Assembly: GCA_033239525.1 (NCBI GenBank)
Contig: BSYO01000024.1
Coordinates: 1,426,001 to 1,490,000, forward strand
DNA from: Nepenthes gracilis
Taxonomy: Eukaryota > Streptophyta > Magnoliopsida > Caryophyllales > Nepenthaceae
Direction: 5' to 3'
Length of the DNA stretch: 64,000 bases
Shown piece by piece: positions 12,690-23,406 of the stretch. The notes below the pieces were generated by a model. That model ran no database searches. It was not told the DNA's origin and saw only the letters and a program-made list of their open reading frames with translations. The number at the start of each line of letters is the position of its first letter. Within the stretch, counting starts at the first letter, position 1. Position numbers and translations under genes: made by a program.

Positions 12690-14590
12690 GTAGTGACCAA
12701 GACCTGACCCATAACTATTGCTTAGATTCAACCACATAAAAAAATCTTAAATTTCAAAGCATTAATATCTCATAACCATAAATAATAAAATATAAATATA
12801 TCATACATAAAAAATATCAGGGAAAATATAATCCCAAAATTTATCAAATTAAAATATTAAATGTATTTCTAGAGTATAAAATAAATAAAATCCTCTCCAA
12901 CTAGGCTCCCTAAAAATGTTAAGATCTACATATCTATCTCCAATTTTAGAGTCAACCATCTCTACCTTGTGTTACTCTAGAAGAAAGAACAGTAGGAGTG
13001 AATTAAAAGTTCAGTAAATAACTCTGACTAAAATCAATAACCGCAAAAATTAAATTACCTAGAAAACTACTTAACAAAAAAAAAAGTTACCTAGAAAATT
13101 TATCTGTCAAAATAAAGTCTAACAATATATAATATATAAAAAGTAATAATTATCCTAGATAATCAATAAAATGATAAATAATATCAATAATAATATAACT
13201 TAATAACGATATAAATAAGTAGCAATCATGATATCAATTCTGTAATCAATCTTGATAGCCTAAATGATAACTAATGGATTTCAACAAATTCCAATCAATG
13301 CACTGATATCTCAAAGTGCCAGTGATGTTAAGTTCCTCTCTTGAATTTTTTAAAAATTTAACTAAATATGAAATCGTAACAACACAAAATACCAAAATTA
13401 CCAGTGAATTTTATTCTTTCATTATTACCAAGGGTTGTATATTTACATTCCTAATAGTTGGATAAGTATCAAAAAATTACCCGATATTTATGGTATACTT
13501 ATTACCTTTAAAGTCTTCCATGATGTTATACCCATATATGATGGTTACAAGTTTATAAGTATTCTTTTTCAAAATCAATTGACTTCTACCATTGAATATG
13601 AAATAAGTTTTGAAAAAATATATATTATGTTAAGGTATTATAGGCTCTCATTTGTCTAAATATCTTAGAGTCTTTATATACTTTTTTTTATTTAGTTATA
13701 AAGTATCAAGAATATACTCACGTGATTTAAAAGAAATACAAATAAAATCATGAATATTAAAAAATAATATAAACAGCTAAGTACTCCACATAGTTAACTT
13801 TTACTAAGGCCCACAATATTCTCTAACTTACAAGTCTAATATTGGGGTTATCCTTTTCGATCATTTGTAATCACTCAAATAGAGTGATGATATGCTAACG
13901 TGCTCAATCTCCCATAAACTTGGACTAACCACATGGCCTACTAAAGAAATGAGTCTTCTCTTTTGACTACTTATATATAAGCCAAAACTTATGAAGTCGA
14001 GAATAAGTCTTACAAAGGATACAAAATACTTTGCCTGAATCTATGAGAAGACAAAATAACAATATGTGCAATTATAATTATAATTATAATAATTAGAAGC
14101 AAAAGAAACCTACCAGTTCTACATGGAAACCTCTTTATAAGAGAAATGGTGAAATCACAGGAGTTTAAATCAGCCAAATTTTCACTATATACGAGTTTGG
14201 ATACACAAACCACTAACACCAAATCATCGGTTTTGCCACAACTTTGGTAAACCCAATTAAGAACGACAAGAGATGAAAATGAGAAAGAAACCACCAGTAA
14301 AATGTTCTAAATTATATTTAGAACAACATGATCAAGAATGACGAAGAACAAAACACAATTCGAGACCCATATAATTAGCCAAAATCTTTTCATTCTTCTT
14401 TTCTCTCTTTCTATTCTAGCCGATGCTCAAAAACGTTTTTGAATGTCACAACTTTTTGTCTAAAAGCTGTGTAGAGCGTTTAGATTAGCGTTGGCATACA
14501 AATGCCCATCGCGCGTGCATTAAGCACAAGCGACAATGTTGGACAGTAGATGTGTACCCTTCAAACGCACATCAAGCGTGACCAAGGATG
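12690..14590 (-). repeat. Dispersed retroelement-derived repeat, copy B
   Basis: Diverged relative of copy A: GAGTGAATTAAAAGTTCAGT near 12997, TTGTATATTTACATTCCTAA near 13435, GTCTAAATATCTTAGAGTC near 13655. It ends with a TTTCTCTCTTTC tract near 14400 and a stretch with GCGCGTGCATTAAGCACAAG. The block order differs from copy A after about 13.9 kb, so one copy is rearranged. No ORF of substance. Confidence 0.4.
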
Positions 14591-14850
14591 CCAATTTTAT
14601 TATCATTATCAATATCAATTTTGATTATATGGTATTGGGTATATCAGATAATAAAAATTTTAAAAATCGTAAATTAATGAGGCCATATCAAGCAATATTT
14701 GAACATCGACCAATATTTCGGCTTTGCCCGCCAATATAAAAATATATCGTGATATTATCATGGTATGAAGAAATATTGGTATCAGAAAACCTCGATACCA
14801 ATATATATCGGTCGATATTGACCGATATTTCTATAAATGGGAGTGACTCC
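14588..14850 (+). repeat. GATAT-rich MITE-like repeat, copy 2
   Basis: Contains AATATATCGTGATATTATCA, GATACCAATATATATCGGTC and CGATATTGACCGATATTTC. Same family as 1868-2081 and 21425-21680, but the most diverged of the three. Non-coding. Confidence 0.5.
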
Positions 14851-15250
14851 TAGCATCCCAAACACGTGCTCCTCAGAAATCCATGAAGCATGAACGCCAT
14901 TATTTTTTTACGCATCTGTGTCCCTTCGTGCATGTATGAAACACCATTCCGTCTACTCGCTGAAAAATCCCTTTGCTCGAGAGTCATATAGCAAAGCTCC
15001 TTTCAGCCTGAAAAACCAGTCAAAAAATATGTATATACAATGGATATAAGATGCATAAAGGAGCTACCTATCCCAACAGGAGCCTAGTCTTATTCGGTGC
15101 TTATCATGATTTGGCTAAAAATGGCACCTCACAGAAGCAACTCTAAGAAATAAATCCAGATATTATGTTCGACCACTCCAATCATCTCATTTAGCTCTCT
15201 TTTTGTCTTTCTTGATCCAGAATAAAATTTCATCTTAGCTTCTGTCTGAA
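14850..15250. other. Non-coding spacer
   Basis: No ORF, RNA or repeat structure seen. It separates the MITE-like repeat from the tandem arrays. Confidence 0.3.
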
Positions 15251-15254
15251 AGCT

Positions 15255-15790
15255 TTGATATTCAAATTCTTCATCACATTACATTGATTTAGAGCAGAAT
15301 TTCATTTCATGCTAAAAAAAACCTTATTTATAGTCTTGCATGGAAGTAACATGGGTGATCCAGTGCCAGCTGCTCCCATATTGTAGGATTCAGTGACAGT
15401 TAGAAGTACACAGTCTTACTATTATACTGCACAGAGACTATTTATATTTAAATTCTTCATCATATTACATTGATCTAGAGCAGAATTTCATTTCATGCTA
15501 AAAAAACCTTATTTATAGTCTTGCATGGAAGTAACATGGGTGACCCAGTGCAAGAAGCTCCCATATTGTAGGATTCAGTGACAGTTAGATATATGCAGTC
15601 TTACTATTATACAGCACAGAGACTATTTATATTCAAATTCTTCATCATATTACATTGATCTAGAGCAGAATTTCATTTCATGCTAAAAAAAACCTTATTT
15701 ATAATCTTGCATGGCAGTAATATGGGAGACCCAGTGCAAGAGGCTCTCATGTTGTAGGATTCGGTGATAGTTAGATGTATGCAGTTTTCC
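15255..15790. repeat. 186-bp tandem repeat, about 2.9 copies
   Basis: The block beginning TTCAAATTCTTCATCA recurs at about 15261, 15447 and 15632 (spacings 186 and 185). Each unit holds AGCAGAATTTCATTTCATGC, CTTGCATGGAAGTAACATGG and GTAGGATTCAGTGACAGTTA. Copies are similar with scattered substitutions, and the third is truncated. No ORF. Confidence 0.85.
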
Positions 15791-16140
15791 TATTATAGTG
15801 CATGGAGAGTGTTTCTATGGTTGGAAGCCATGAACTCCGGATTACAATGAGACAACCTTACGGCCGTACTGTTATAGTGTATAGAGACTATTTCTATGGT
15901 TTGAAACCATAAACTCCATATTATAATAAGACAACCTTACAATTACATTGCATAAAAACTGTTCCTATGGTTAAAAATCATAAACTCCAGGTCACACAAT
16001 TATTTCTACGGTTTGAACCCGTAAACTCCAAATCACAATGAGACAACTTTCTAGTCTTGCTGTAACAATGCATAGAAACTGTTTCCAAGGTTTGAAGCTA
16101 TGAACTCTGGGTCATAATGAGACAAACTTATCGTTACACC
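15790..16140. repeat. Degenerate tandem repeat, 41-80 bp units
   Basis: The motif CTATGGTTTGAAACCATAAACTCC-like (shown by its halves CTATGGTTTGAA and CATAAACTCC) recurs with starts near 15815, 15894, 15965, 16006 and 16086. Most copies also end in AATGAGACAAC. The motif is itself a short inverted repeat (GGTTTGAAACC). It directly follows the 186-bp array. Confidence 0.7.
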
Positions 16141-16144
16141 AAGG

Positions 16145-17440
16145 TTCAACCTTTATGCAAGGACCATGACCAACTAAAATAGATATATGCCTTCAGAGAA
16201 GCAATTTCATACATGTATAAAGTACAATAGCAATAAGTCAAGGTAAGAACGAATGTTTCACATTTGCCCAAAGAGCTCCAGAATCAAACAGCGAGCGTGA
16301 ACCCACAATGCAGAAGTTAAACCACAATAGGTTTTTATAACTACTGAAAAGATATTTAACTACATTGAAATAAAGAGCAGATTAAATATATTCCTGTTGC
16401 CATTCATAATTAGCCCACTTCAATGCATGCTTTTAAATATGTATTTACTAGTTTATTGTTTATATGTTTATTAATCTTCGAGAATACCACCAAAGGAGTA
16501 AAATTCATGTGCTAAATTCACACATGTATCTCTTTGAATTAGGTGATGGTTGCTTGTAGATCTCAAATCAGAGTTTGAAATTTCATAAAATGTTACAGGG
16601 GTAAGTAAAATTTGATATTATTTTTAAAAGATGCGTTTAAGTTAATTGGAAATACTGTTTCAGATGTTGGCTATTGTTCCTCAATTTAGAATGGAATTTT
16701 CATCCAACTTTGCAACAGTCAGTGCCTAGGTAAAGGAGGAAGGTTGAATTACATAACGAAATCCGGCATAAATTTTTTGTTAAATTCTCTATGAATTAAG
16801 CCAACATCATAGCCTTGAAGCAATGCGTCATGCTTACTGTGAAGTATGCTAAAGCTGGTAAGTTAAGAGACTAGTTCAGGATTCTAAGATTAGATTGGCC
16901 TAATGGAACACAGAAACCTTTATTGGGAAGCACACAGAGACATTAGATTCAATGATTAGAAGAAGAGTTATCGTTTGCCTGACAGAAACTAACTGGATAG
17001 GAGACAAATCAAGAATAGCAGATAATCAAGACAGGTTATAAACTTTAATACACGGGGAAAAAAAAGAAAAGAAAAAAAGAGGTAGGCATTGTAGCAGATG
17101 ATGTAGTAGATGATGTAAGAATAGCAGAGAGAATAATAAATATTAAATGGGTTTCAGGATAGGAAAAATAAATATTACTGGGGCATGCACTCCTTAATTA
17201 GGCTTATTAGAAATTTGGATAGTTTAATGTAGAGGTTGAGTGGAATGAGAAATTTTACAGTCCGAGATTTAAATAGGCATAGGGCTGATAATGAGAAATT
17301 TTGGGGAGCATTGGTTTTGGAGGAAAGAATGATTTAGGGGATATGATTGGTTAATTCACTCTCAGGACCTTACAACAGTAAACCCATTTTTTAAAAGAAA
17401 TCGCTAGGCCAGTTTCTGATTTATTGGGAAATTCCACAAC
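16145..17440. other. Non-coding spacer
   Basis: No ORF above background, no RNA gene and no clear repeat. A purine-rich run (about 17057-17085) is the only compositional feature. Confidence 0.3.
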
Positions 17441-17459
17441 AAAGTATTGCACTTGAGTT

Positions 17460-18670
17460 CCCTTTCTAGATCTTTGGCATTTGTGTGGGCATGCTCAATG
17501 TGTGCTCAAGGTTGGCTCAAGCATTCAAGTACTAGAGGTCCTACTTGGTATTGGATTTGGTCACTCCGTTATAGATAGTTCAACAAACGGATACGTTATC
17601 GGAAGATTGCACAGGGCTTGTACAAAGTTTGGAATGCCGTGAATTGGCTGTAGCAAAAACCGGAGAGGCCGATTTGCCAGAATAGACAAACGTCGGAGAG
17701 ACCAATATGGAGTGGACAAATGTCAGAGAGATCGACTTGCCGGAGTGGGCAAATGTCGGAGAGACAATTGCAGGTAGAGCCAAGGGCGGAGCCGATAGAG
17801 CTGCAAGAGGACAGCTGGCCAGGGAGGCCGGCTGGCCAAACTGAGATGAGGCAAATGCTAAAGGGCAATCAAACAACACCAGTTTAGAGGAGTCGACGTG
17901 GCAGAGTTGGTAGATGACTTTGTAGAGTAGGCACCAGGCTTTGAGGAGTATGCGGCAGGCTTTTCCGAGTTGGCAGTTGATTTTCAAAGTTGGTAAGCTG
18001 ACTTTGCAGAGCATGTGCTATTTATGTAGAGTATGTGCTGTCTGGGAAGAGCGGGAACCGGTGACAGTGTAGAAAAAGACAAAGTTTGTGTGACAAATCA
18101 TCTGTAAGATTAGACAATGTGAGCAAATGAGATTTGGAGCTGATGTCATTGTAAAAACGCACCAGGCATTTCAGAAGAAGTAAGCGGTAGTGGCCGCGAT
18201 AGCGGCAGAGGTGCGGTCGTAGCGCTGCGCAGCAGTTGCGGCAGAGCAGCGGTGGAATGTGGAACGAAGTAGAGTGCGGAAGGGAGCTCTTGTCGTTCAC
18301 CATTTGCAATCACACTTGTAAAATCAGAATGAGTAGAGAGCACCACTAGTGAGAAAAAGGAGAAAAGAAAAACCGAGGGAAAAAGAAGGAAGTTTCCTTA
18401 CTTTGGAGATTATTTTTCTTGTTCTGTCTCCGGTGGGTTGCTGATATTCTATCTTTAGGTTATTCGTAACCGATTTTACATAGTGAAATTTTATTCGGAG
18501 TTTGTCCCGTGATTTTTCCTTTGATTGAGAATAATTTTTCACGTTAAAAAACGTTGTACATTCTTTTATTCCTTGTGCCCACTAAATTGGTGGCTGACGT
18601 CTGATGGGGGGTTCGGATTTTTCCATTGCGACCGGGTTATGTGTGAATTCGGGTGCCGAACCCCAGCACT
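17460..18670 (+). mobile_element. Ty1/copia-like LTR remnant
   Basis: The 3' part carries words typical of copia LTR U5 regions: GGTTATTCGTAACCGATTTT, TTTGTCCCGTGATTTTTCC, TTTTTCACGTTAAAAAACG. It ends in CCCCAGCA followed by CTTGGTGTCTGC, which sits where a primer-binding site would be. No gag or pol follows, so it is a solo or truncated LTR. It contains short degenerate repeats around AAATGTCGGAGAGA (17690-17770). The 5' border is uncertain. Confidence 0.5.
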
Positions 18671-18724
18671 TGGTGTCTGCTAGAAGTTGTCTCAAACATT
18701 ACAGTCACAGAGAAGTTATGCTTG

Positions 18725-18925
18725 AAGTTTACTTAAGCACTACAATAGCAGCCAGGTTATGCTCGAAGTTCGGTTAATGTTGGCTTGAGCACTTTAACAG
18801 CAGATTGGGTTTGCTTGAAGTGCCCTTGATGTTGGCTTGAGCACTACAATGGCAGATTGGGTTCGCTTGATATTGGCTAGAGCATTATAATGGCACATTG
18901 GATTTGGTTCGAACAATACAGAGGC
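18725..18925 (+). repeat. About 51-bp tandem repeat, four diverged copies
   Basis: GCTTGAGCACTACAATGGCAG-like units (core TTGAGCACTACAATG) start near 18731, 18783, 18834 and 18876. Spacing shrinks from 52 to 42 bp. It sits just after the copia-like LTR remnant. Confidence 0.6.
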
Positions 18926-19099
18926 AGAAACGTTCTGCACGATCAGCACACAAATTTGGCTTAAGAGAGGCTGATAGTTTTCTCCATGATCCACAACCAC
19001 TTTGATCAGTCCAATTCTATTTATTCAACAGCTTCAGAAGAAAAGTTATCAAGCTGATCATTTGTGCATCTTCCTTGAAAGCACTTGTATGCAAACCAG

Positions 19100-20700
19100 C
19101 AAATACTGGAGAAAATTTCACCTTTCAGTGATGAATTATTCTTCTAGCCTATGAACTTCTCTTACCCAGAACCATTGACATTTAATTTGGGCTTGTAAGT
19201 TTCCAGAGTTCTGTCAGTGGTGAGGACCTCGAAATTCTAATAATACTAACTAAGTTCGTCCAAGAAAATTCATTGGTAAAAAGCCAAAGGTTCTAGCTTT
19301 GCTTAGGGAAGTTCTTCAAATAGTCACGAGTTTGGATGTTTGAACTATTGGTTTCTAAGTTAAAAGTTCACATAAATTAGATTTTCTGTAGGTAATACGG
19401 TTGAAAGGATTTTTCTCTAAAACTGATTATTTCTTGAATTTTACATTCATCAATAAGATTATATATTATTAATTGCTGTAAGTCTTTGATTATCTTGTTG
19501 AGCATATATATTGTTGTGGCTTGATTAGCTTATCTACTTCATTACTTCTCTACATTTTTCGAATTTTCAAGAAAACAAATGTTATCTACTGTGCATACAC
19601 CTATTCACCTCCATTAGGTGTTAGTTGGATCAAAACCTCATCTTCTCAAAGATAGAAAAGTGTACCTAATACTAATTGTGAGGCCTTTAAATTGGCTAAA
19701 TCCGTATGAAAAAATTTATTCTTATTGAGCTATATTTGAGTTTGGTTTTGAGGTTCTCTTGCTACTGCACTATAGCAAGTTACCGTAGTTGCTCATAACT
19801 ATTACACCATTGGTGCTTGAGCAAGTTACTATAGTTGTGCTATGGATGAGTGACTAGCGCCGGATGGCTGAGAGCTTATGTTTGATTAAGGTGTGAATGT
19901 CGCTCAAGTGGAAGATTGGCCAAGAGTTAGAGTGTGATTATCGCGCAACTAGTACTCGAGCGGCTAATTATTTTTTGCATTACACTTGCCTTTATAACTA
20001 TTTTGATTGGCCTTTACTTAAGTAAATACAAGCCTTTAACTGTTTCAAACAAGTAGAGAAAATGTGGCTAATTATTCTGTGGTGTTTCTTGAAAAGCTCT
20101 TACGAGTAAACCCTTAATGCACTTGAGAGAATTCTTTTTTCCTTGTTGAGTAGTGCTTCATACCTATGTAATTTACTCACCATACATTAAAATATCTAAT
20201 CTAATCCTATTAGCCTTCACTATTATGATAGTGGTGTATGTTAGTCGTGTGTAGACGGAAGAGTTCTAGCAATGTTAAATATGTTCTTTTGAGAAGATCT
20301 AAGAGAAGAAGTTCAGAGATTTCGGATTCACTACTGAGAAGAATATTCGAGAAGCTCTTTAAATAGCTATGGGTTACAAGTAAGTTAAGGTTTAATATGT
20401 CAGTAATACCTCTTATAAGTTAACTTTTTTTATAGTGAATTTCACAATCGGCAACTCACATTAAGAAGTATTGTTCTCTGAAACCGATTAGTTCTTTAAT
20501 TTATCAAACTTCACCAATTTCTTGTGTGTATTGATTTCTTGCACCATTTCTTTTATCATCAGTGGTGATAATTGTTGTGATCAACTAATCGTCTCATCTA
20601 AGACAAACTGTTATTTAAGTGCATCGAATTGTTGGATTTTTGTTCAGCTGCAATGTCGGGAGTAAATTCAAAGTATTTTTCGGTTCAAGTGAATTTTTAC
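19100..20700 (+). mobile_element. LTR-retrotransposon remnants
   Basis: CCTATTCACCTCCATTAGGTG (core near 19600-19620) matches a boundary motif of plant copia LTRs, where CACCCCCTCTAGG precedes the primer-binding site. The stretch 19700-19960 has gypsy-LTR-like words (GCGCAACTAGTACTCGAGCG). The stretch 20060-20680 is similar in style to 19200-19600. There is no coding sequence, and at least two fragments are probably present with unclear borders. Confidence 0.35.
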
Positions 20701-21039
20701 TAGTCATATAAATTTATCTGTAACAAAAAAAATAGAAGGTTGTGTTATAAGGATTGTGAAATGATTTTCAGGTAGAGATTAAATAATTTACATAAACTTT
20801 TGGTATTGTATGTAAACATTAAAAGTTAGAAGAGAAAAACATAAAATATAGAGATAAGATGATGATAGAAGACATTTGGACAATGGAAGACAGAGAAGCT
20901 AAAAGGCACAAGCATGAACACAACATAACACAGACATGGCAATATGCTAAAAATAGAAGACATTCTAAAAATAAATTAACAATAAAAATACAGTTTTCTA
21001 TCAATGTGAGAATATAATTAATAAAACAATACTATTTTA

Positions 21040-21430
21040 CAATTAATAACATAAGGCCCCATCTTCCTTCTTAGTAAGAGGCATTCCAGGGTGCCAAACA
21101 TTCAAAAATAACCTCTACCAGCAAGAATCCAAAGGCCCTTCTCAACAACCTTCATCATCAAACCATCTTTATTAGCAAATCTCAGGAAATTGAATCCTTT
21201 ATCATTAGCAAAGGCCTATTGAAGGCCAAATTTGCCTTGGAACTTTCGTGCAATATTATCAGCTACGGGAAATTTAGTTTTAAAATACCCAACAAGAGTT
21301 ATATCCCATTTGGTTCTACCCTCTTGCAGCACCTCGACAGGAGCTGTCACCATGATTTATGAAACTTGCTTACTAAGAGGGAAAAGATTCAGCATTGGTC
21401 TTGGTCCTGGTTGTGCATTAGCAACAACAA
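21040..21430 (-). pseudogene. DUF4283 (LINE-associated) domain pseudogene
   Basis: The minus strand translates to TKWDITLVGYF, then GKFGLQ, stop, AFANDKGFNFLRFANKDG, then VVEKGLWILAGRGYF. A one-base shift is then needed to read VWHPGMPLTKKEDGAL. This is the DUF4283 fold common in plant LINE ORF1-like and zinc-knuckle proteins. An in-frame stop after GKFGLQ, a stop upstream of the domain and the frameshift mark it as dead. No reverse transcriptase is nearby. Confidence 0.65.
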
Positions 21431-21680
21431 TGAAGTATAGATACAAATATCAGTTGACATGTATTTATATCGAGCCCTCCTGATATCAATATTTTCAGAT
21501 ATCACGACAATATTGTGATATATTGTCATATCAGTTAATACGGCTTTATCAACTTATAATTATCAAATTTTTTTTCTTCCTATATATTTGATATTAATAC
21601 GTATTGTTTGAGATATCCAACATTGATATCGTTGTAACCGATACCAATACTGGTATTTTCATCTATGCAAAGGAACAATT
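21425..21680 (-). repeat. GATAT-rich MITE-like repeat, copy 3
   Basis: The reverse complement of this stretch aligns with 1868-2081: GATGAAAATACCAGTATTGG, AATTATAAGTTGATAAAGCC and GATATCAGGAGGGCTCGATA have matching counterparts there. It sits next to the DUF4283 pseudogene. Non-coding. Confidence 0.55.
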
Positions 21681-21805
21681 GCAATTTTCAGAATTAAGAA
21701 CTGATTGGCCATTACATCAGGTACCCACAAGCCACCATATTACTAGTAATTCCACATCATAAGTAATTCAGATCACTTATTATACCATCCAGCTAGTGTC
21801 ACCAA

Positions 21806-22709
21806 CAGGTTGTTGATGCTTGACCGAGTCTGCACACCATCGAATTGCTGGAGCTAGAGTAACTGAATTCATGTCATTTTGCTCTAGGTTTTGACTGGGC
21901 CTCAAATTCACCACAGCTCCTCTAGTAGAACCACGGCTGCATGCCTATCTATTCCAGCAAATCCAGTATACACAATTGTGAGTTTTTGCTTCTGCAAACG
22001 ATGCAATAGAATCATATATCCGACACTAGAATCAGGTTGTTGATGCTTGACCGAGTCTGCACACCATCGAATTGCTGGAGCTAGAGTAACTGAATTCATG
22101 TCATTTTGCTCTAGGTTTTGACTGGGCCTCAAATTCACCACAGCTCCTCTAGTAGAACCACGGCTGCATGCCTATCTATTCCAGCAAATCCAGTATACAC
22201 AATTGTGAGTTTTTGCTTCTGCAAACGATGAAATAGAATCATATATCCGACACTAGAATCAGGTTGTTGATGCTTGACCGAGTCTGCACACCATCGAATT
22301 GCTGGAGCTAGAGTAACTGAATTCATGTCATTTTGCTCTAGGTTTTGACTGGGCCTCAAATTCACCACAGCTCCTCTAGTAGAACCACGGCTGCATGCCT
22401 ATCTATTCCAGCAAATCCAGTATACACAATTGTGAGTTTTTGCTTCTGCAAACGATGAAATAGAATCATATATCCGACACTAGAATCAGGTTGTTGATGC
22501 TTGACCGAGTCTGCACACCATCGAATTGCTGGAGCTAGAGTAACTGAATTCTTGTCATTTTGCTCTAGGTTTTGACTGGGCCTCAAATTCACCACAGCTC
22601 CTCTAGTAGAACCACGGCTGCATGCCTATCTATTCCAGCAAATCCAGTATACACAATTGTGAGTTTTTGCTTCTGCAAACGATGAAATAGAATCATATAT
22701 CCGACACTA
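21806..22709. repeat. 227-bp tandem array, four near-identical copies
   Basis: Unit starts (CAGGTTGTTGATGCTTGACC) fall at 21806, 22033, 22260 and 22487, an exact 227-bp period. By eye the copies differ at only a few bases, for example CGATGCAATAG versus CGATGAAATAG and TTCATGTC versus TTCTTGTC. Each copy has an open frame of about 77 codons on the minus strand that begins with GTG. However, 227 is not a multiple of three, so the array does not encode a repeat protein. Confidence 0.95.
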
Positions 22710-22847
22710 CTTGGCAGGACTTATGGTTTTATTGTTGTTGTCGGTGCCCACTTCTGCAGCCTGGATAACCAAACCCACGCCCAATGGCGTTGCATCACTG
22801 CAAGGACCGCACCACAAAAGGGTCAGACATGGGTGGACTCACTCCGT

Positions 22848-22970
22848 TCACCAGAACCCTTTATTGGGAACTATTGTCCTGATCACAAAAAGAAGGAACA
22901 CCACCACAAGAGAAACTGCCAAAACTAAGATTATTACACACGCTTGGATCTTGAGTCGGTCACCGGACAT
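22848..22970 (-). CDS. Putative 40-residue single-pass membrane peptide
   Basis: An ATG-to-TGA ORF of 40 codons begins MSGDRLKIQA and then has a strongly hydrophobic stretch, IILVLAVSLVVVFLLFVI (residues 13-30), ending RTIVPNKGFW. This fits a small single-pass membrane protein with a charged N-terminus. It starts 5 nt after the stop of the 78-residue ORF upstream. I do not recognise a family. It could be real, part of a spliced gene, or chance, so confidence is low. Confidence 0.3.
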   Translation of the reverse strand: MSGDRLKIQACVIILVLAVSLVVVFLLFVIRTIVPNKGFW

Positions 22971-22975
22971 TGCAG

Positions 22976-23212
22976 TTAAAATGAAGGAACTCTCAAGTCT
23001 ACTTGGTATTCTCGGACCAGGGGTGATTCAACCCAGTTCAACTGCACAATTGCACTGACCACTTTGCTAATGTCGGAGTAACCCACAAAGTAAGAGCTGA
23101 TTGCCCCAAATTCTGCACTTGATTCTATCAACATGTTGAGAGGGCAGAAGCGCGGAGGGTGAGAGGGGGTGGTCAAGGGAGAACTAGGTGCCACGAGATG
23201 ACGGCCAGTCAT
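22976..23212 (-). CDS. Hypothetical 78-residue ORF
   Basis: An ATG-initiated ORF (MTGRHLVAPSSPLTTPSHP at the N-terminus), more GC-rich than its surroundings. It is preceded by a purine-rich leader (about 23240-23290) that resembles a plant 5' UTR. No domain recognised. With the 40-codon ORF just downstream it could be one transcript, or the first exon of a spliced gene whose later exons were disturbed by the 227-bp array. OTP87 ends 195 bp to the right in the same orientation. Confidence 0.3.
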   Translation of the reverse strand: MTGRHLVAPSSPLTTPSHPPRFCPLNMLIESSAEFGAISSYFVGYSDISKVVSAIVQLNWVESPLVREYQVDLRVPSF

Positions 23213-23406
23213 GGCTGCTTCAAAGCACCCAGGCGGCAGCTACAGTTTCCTTTCTCTCTCTTTTGGTTTGCTCTTTAGCCAAATGAAAATCAAAGAAAAC
23301 ATAAAGTTATCAGGGTTATTTAGTTTTCACATCTCAGTGTAATGGTGAAGAGAGGGGGCTCCATTAAGAGAAGAAGATGTAAAAGTTAGCTATAGAGGTT
23401 GACCAA

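Noticed and set aside
17580..18346. Overlapping minus-strand ORFs of 66-144 codons
   Set aside because: They are antisense to a copia-like LTR with internal repeats; low-complexity Ser/Leu-rich translations without domains.
21908..22595. Three identical 77-codon minus-strand ORFs as a gene family
   Set aside because: They are copies of the 227-bp tandem unit, start with GTG, and the unit length is not divisible by three.
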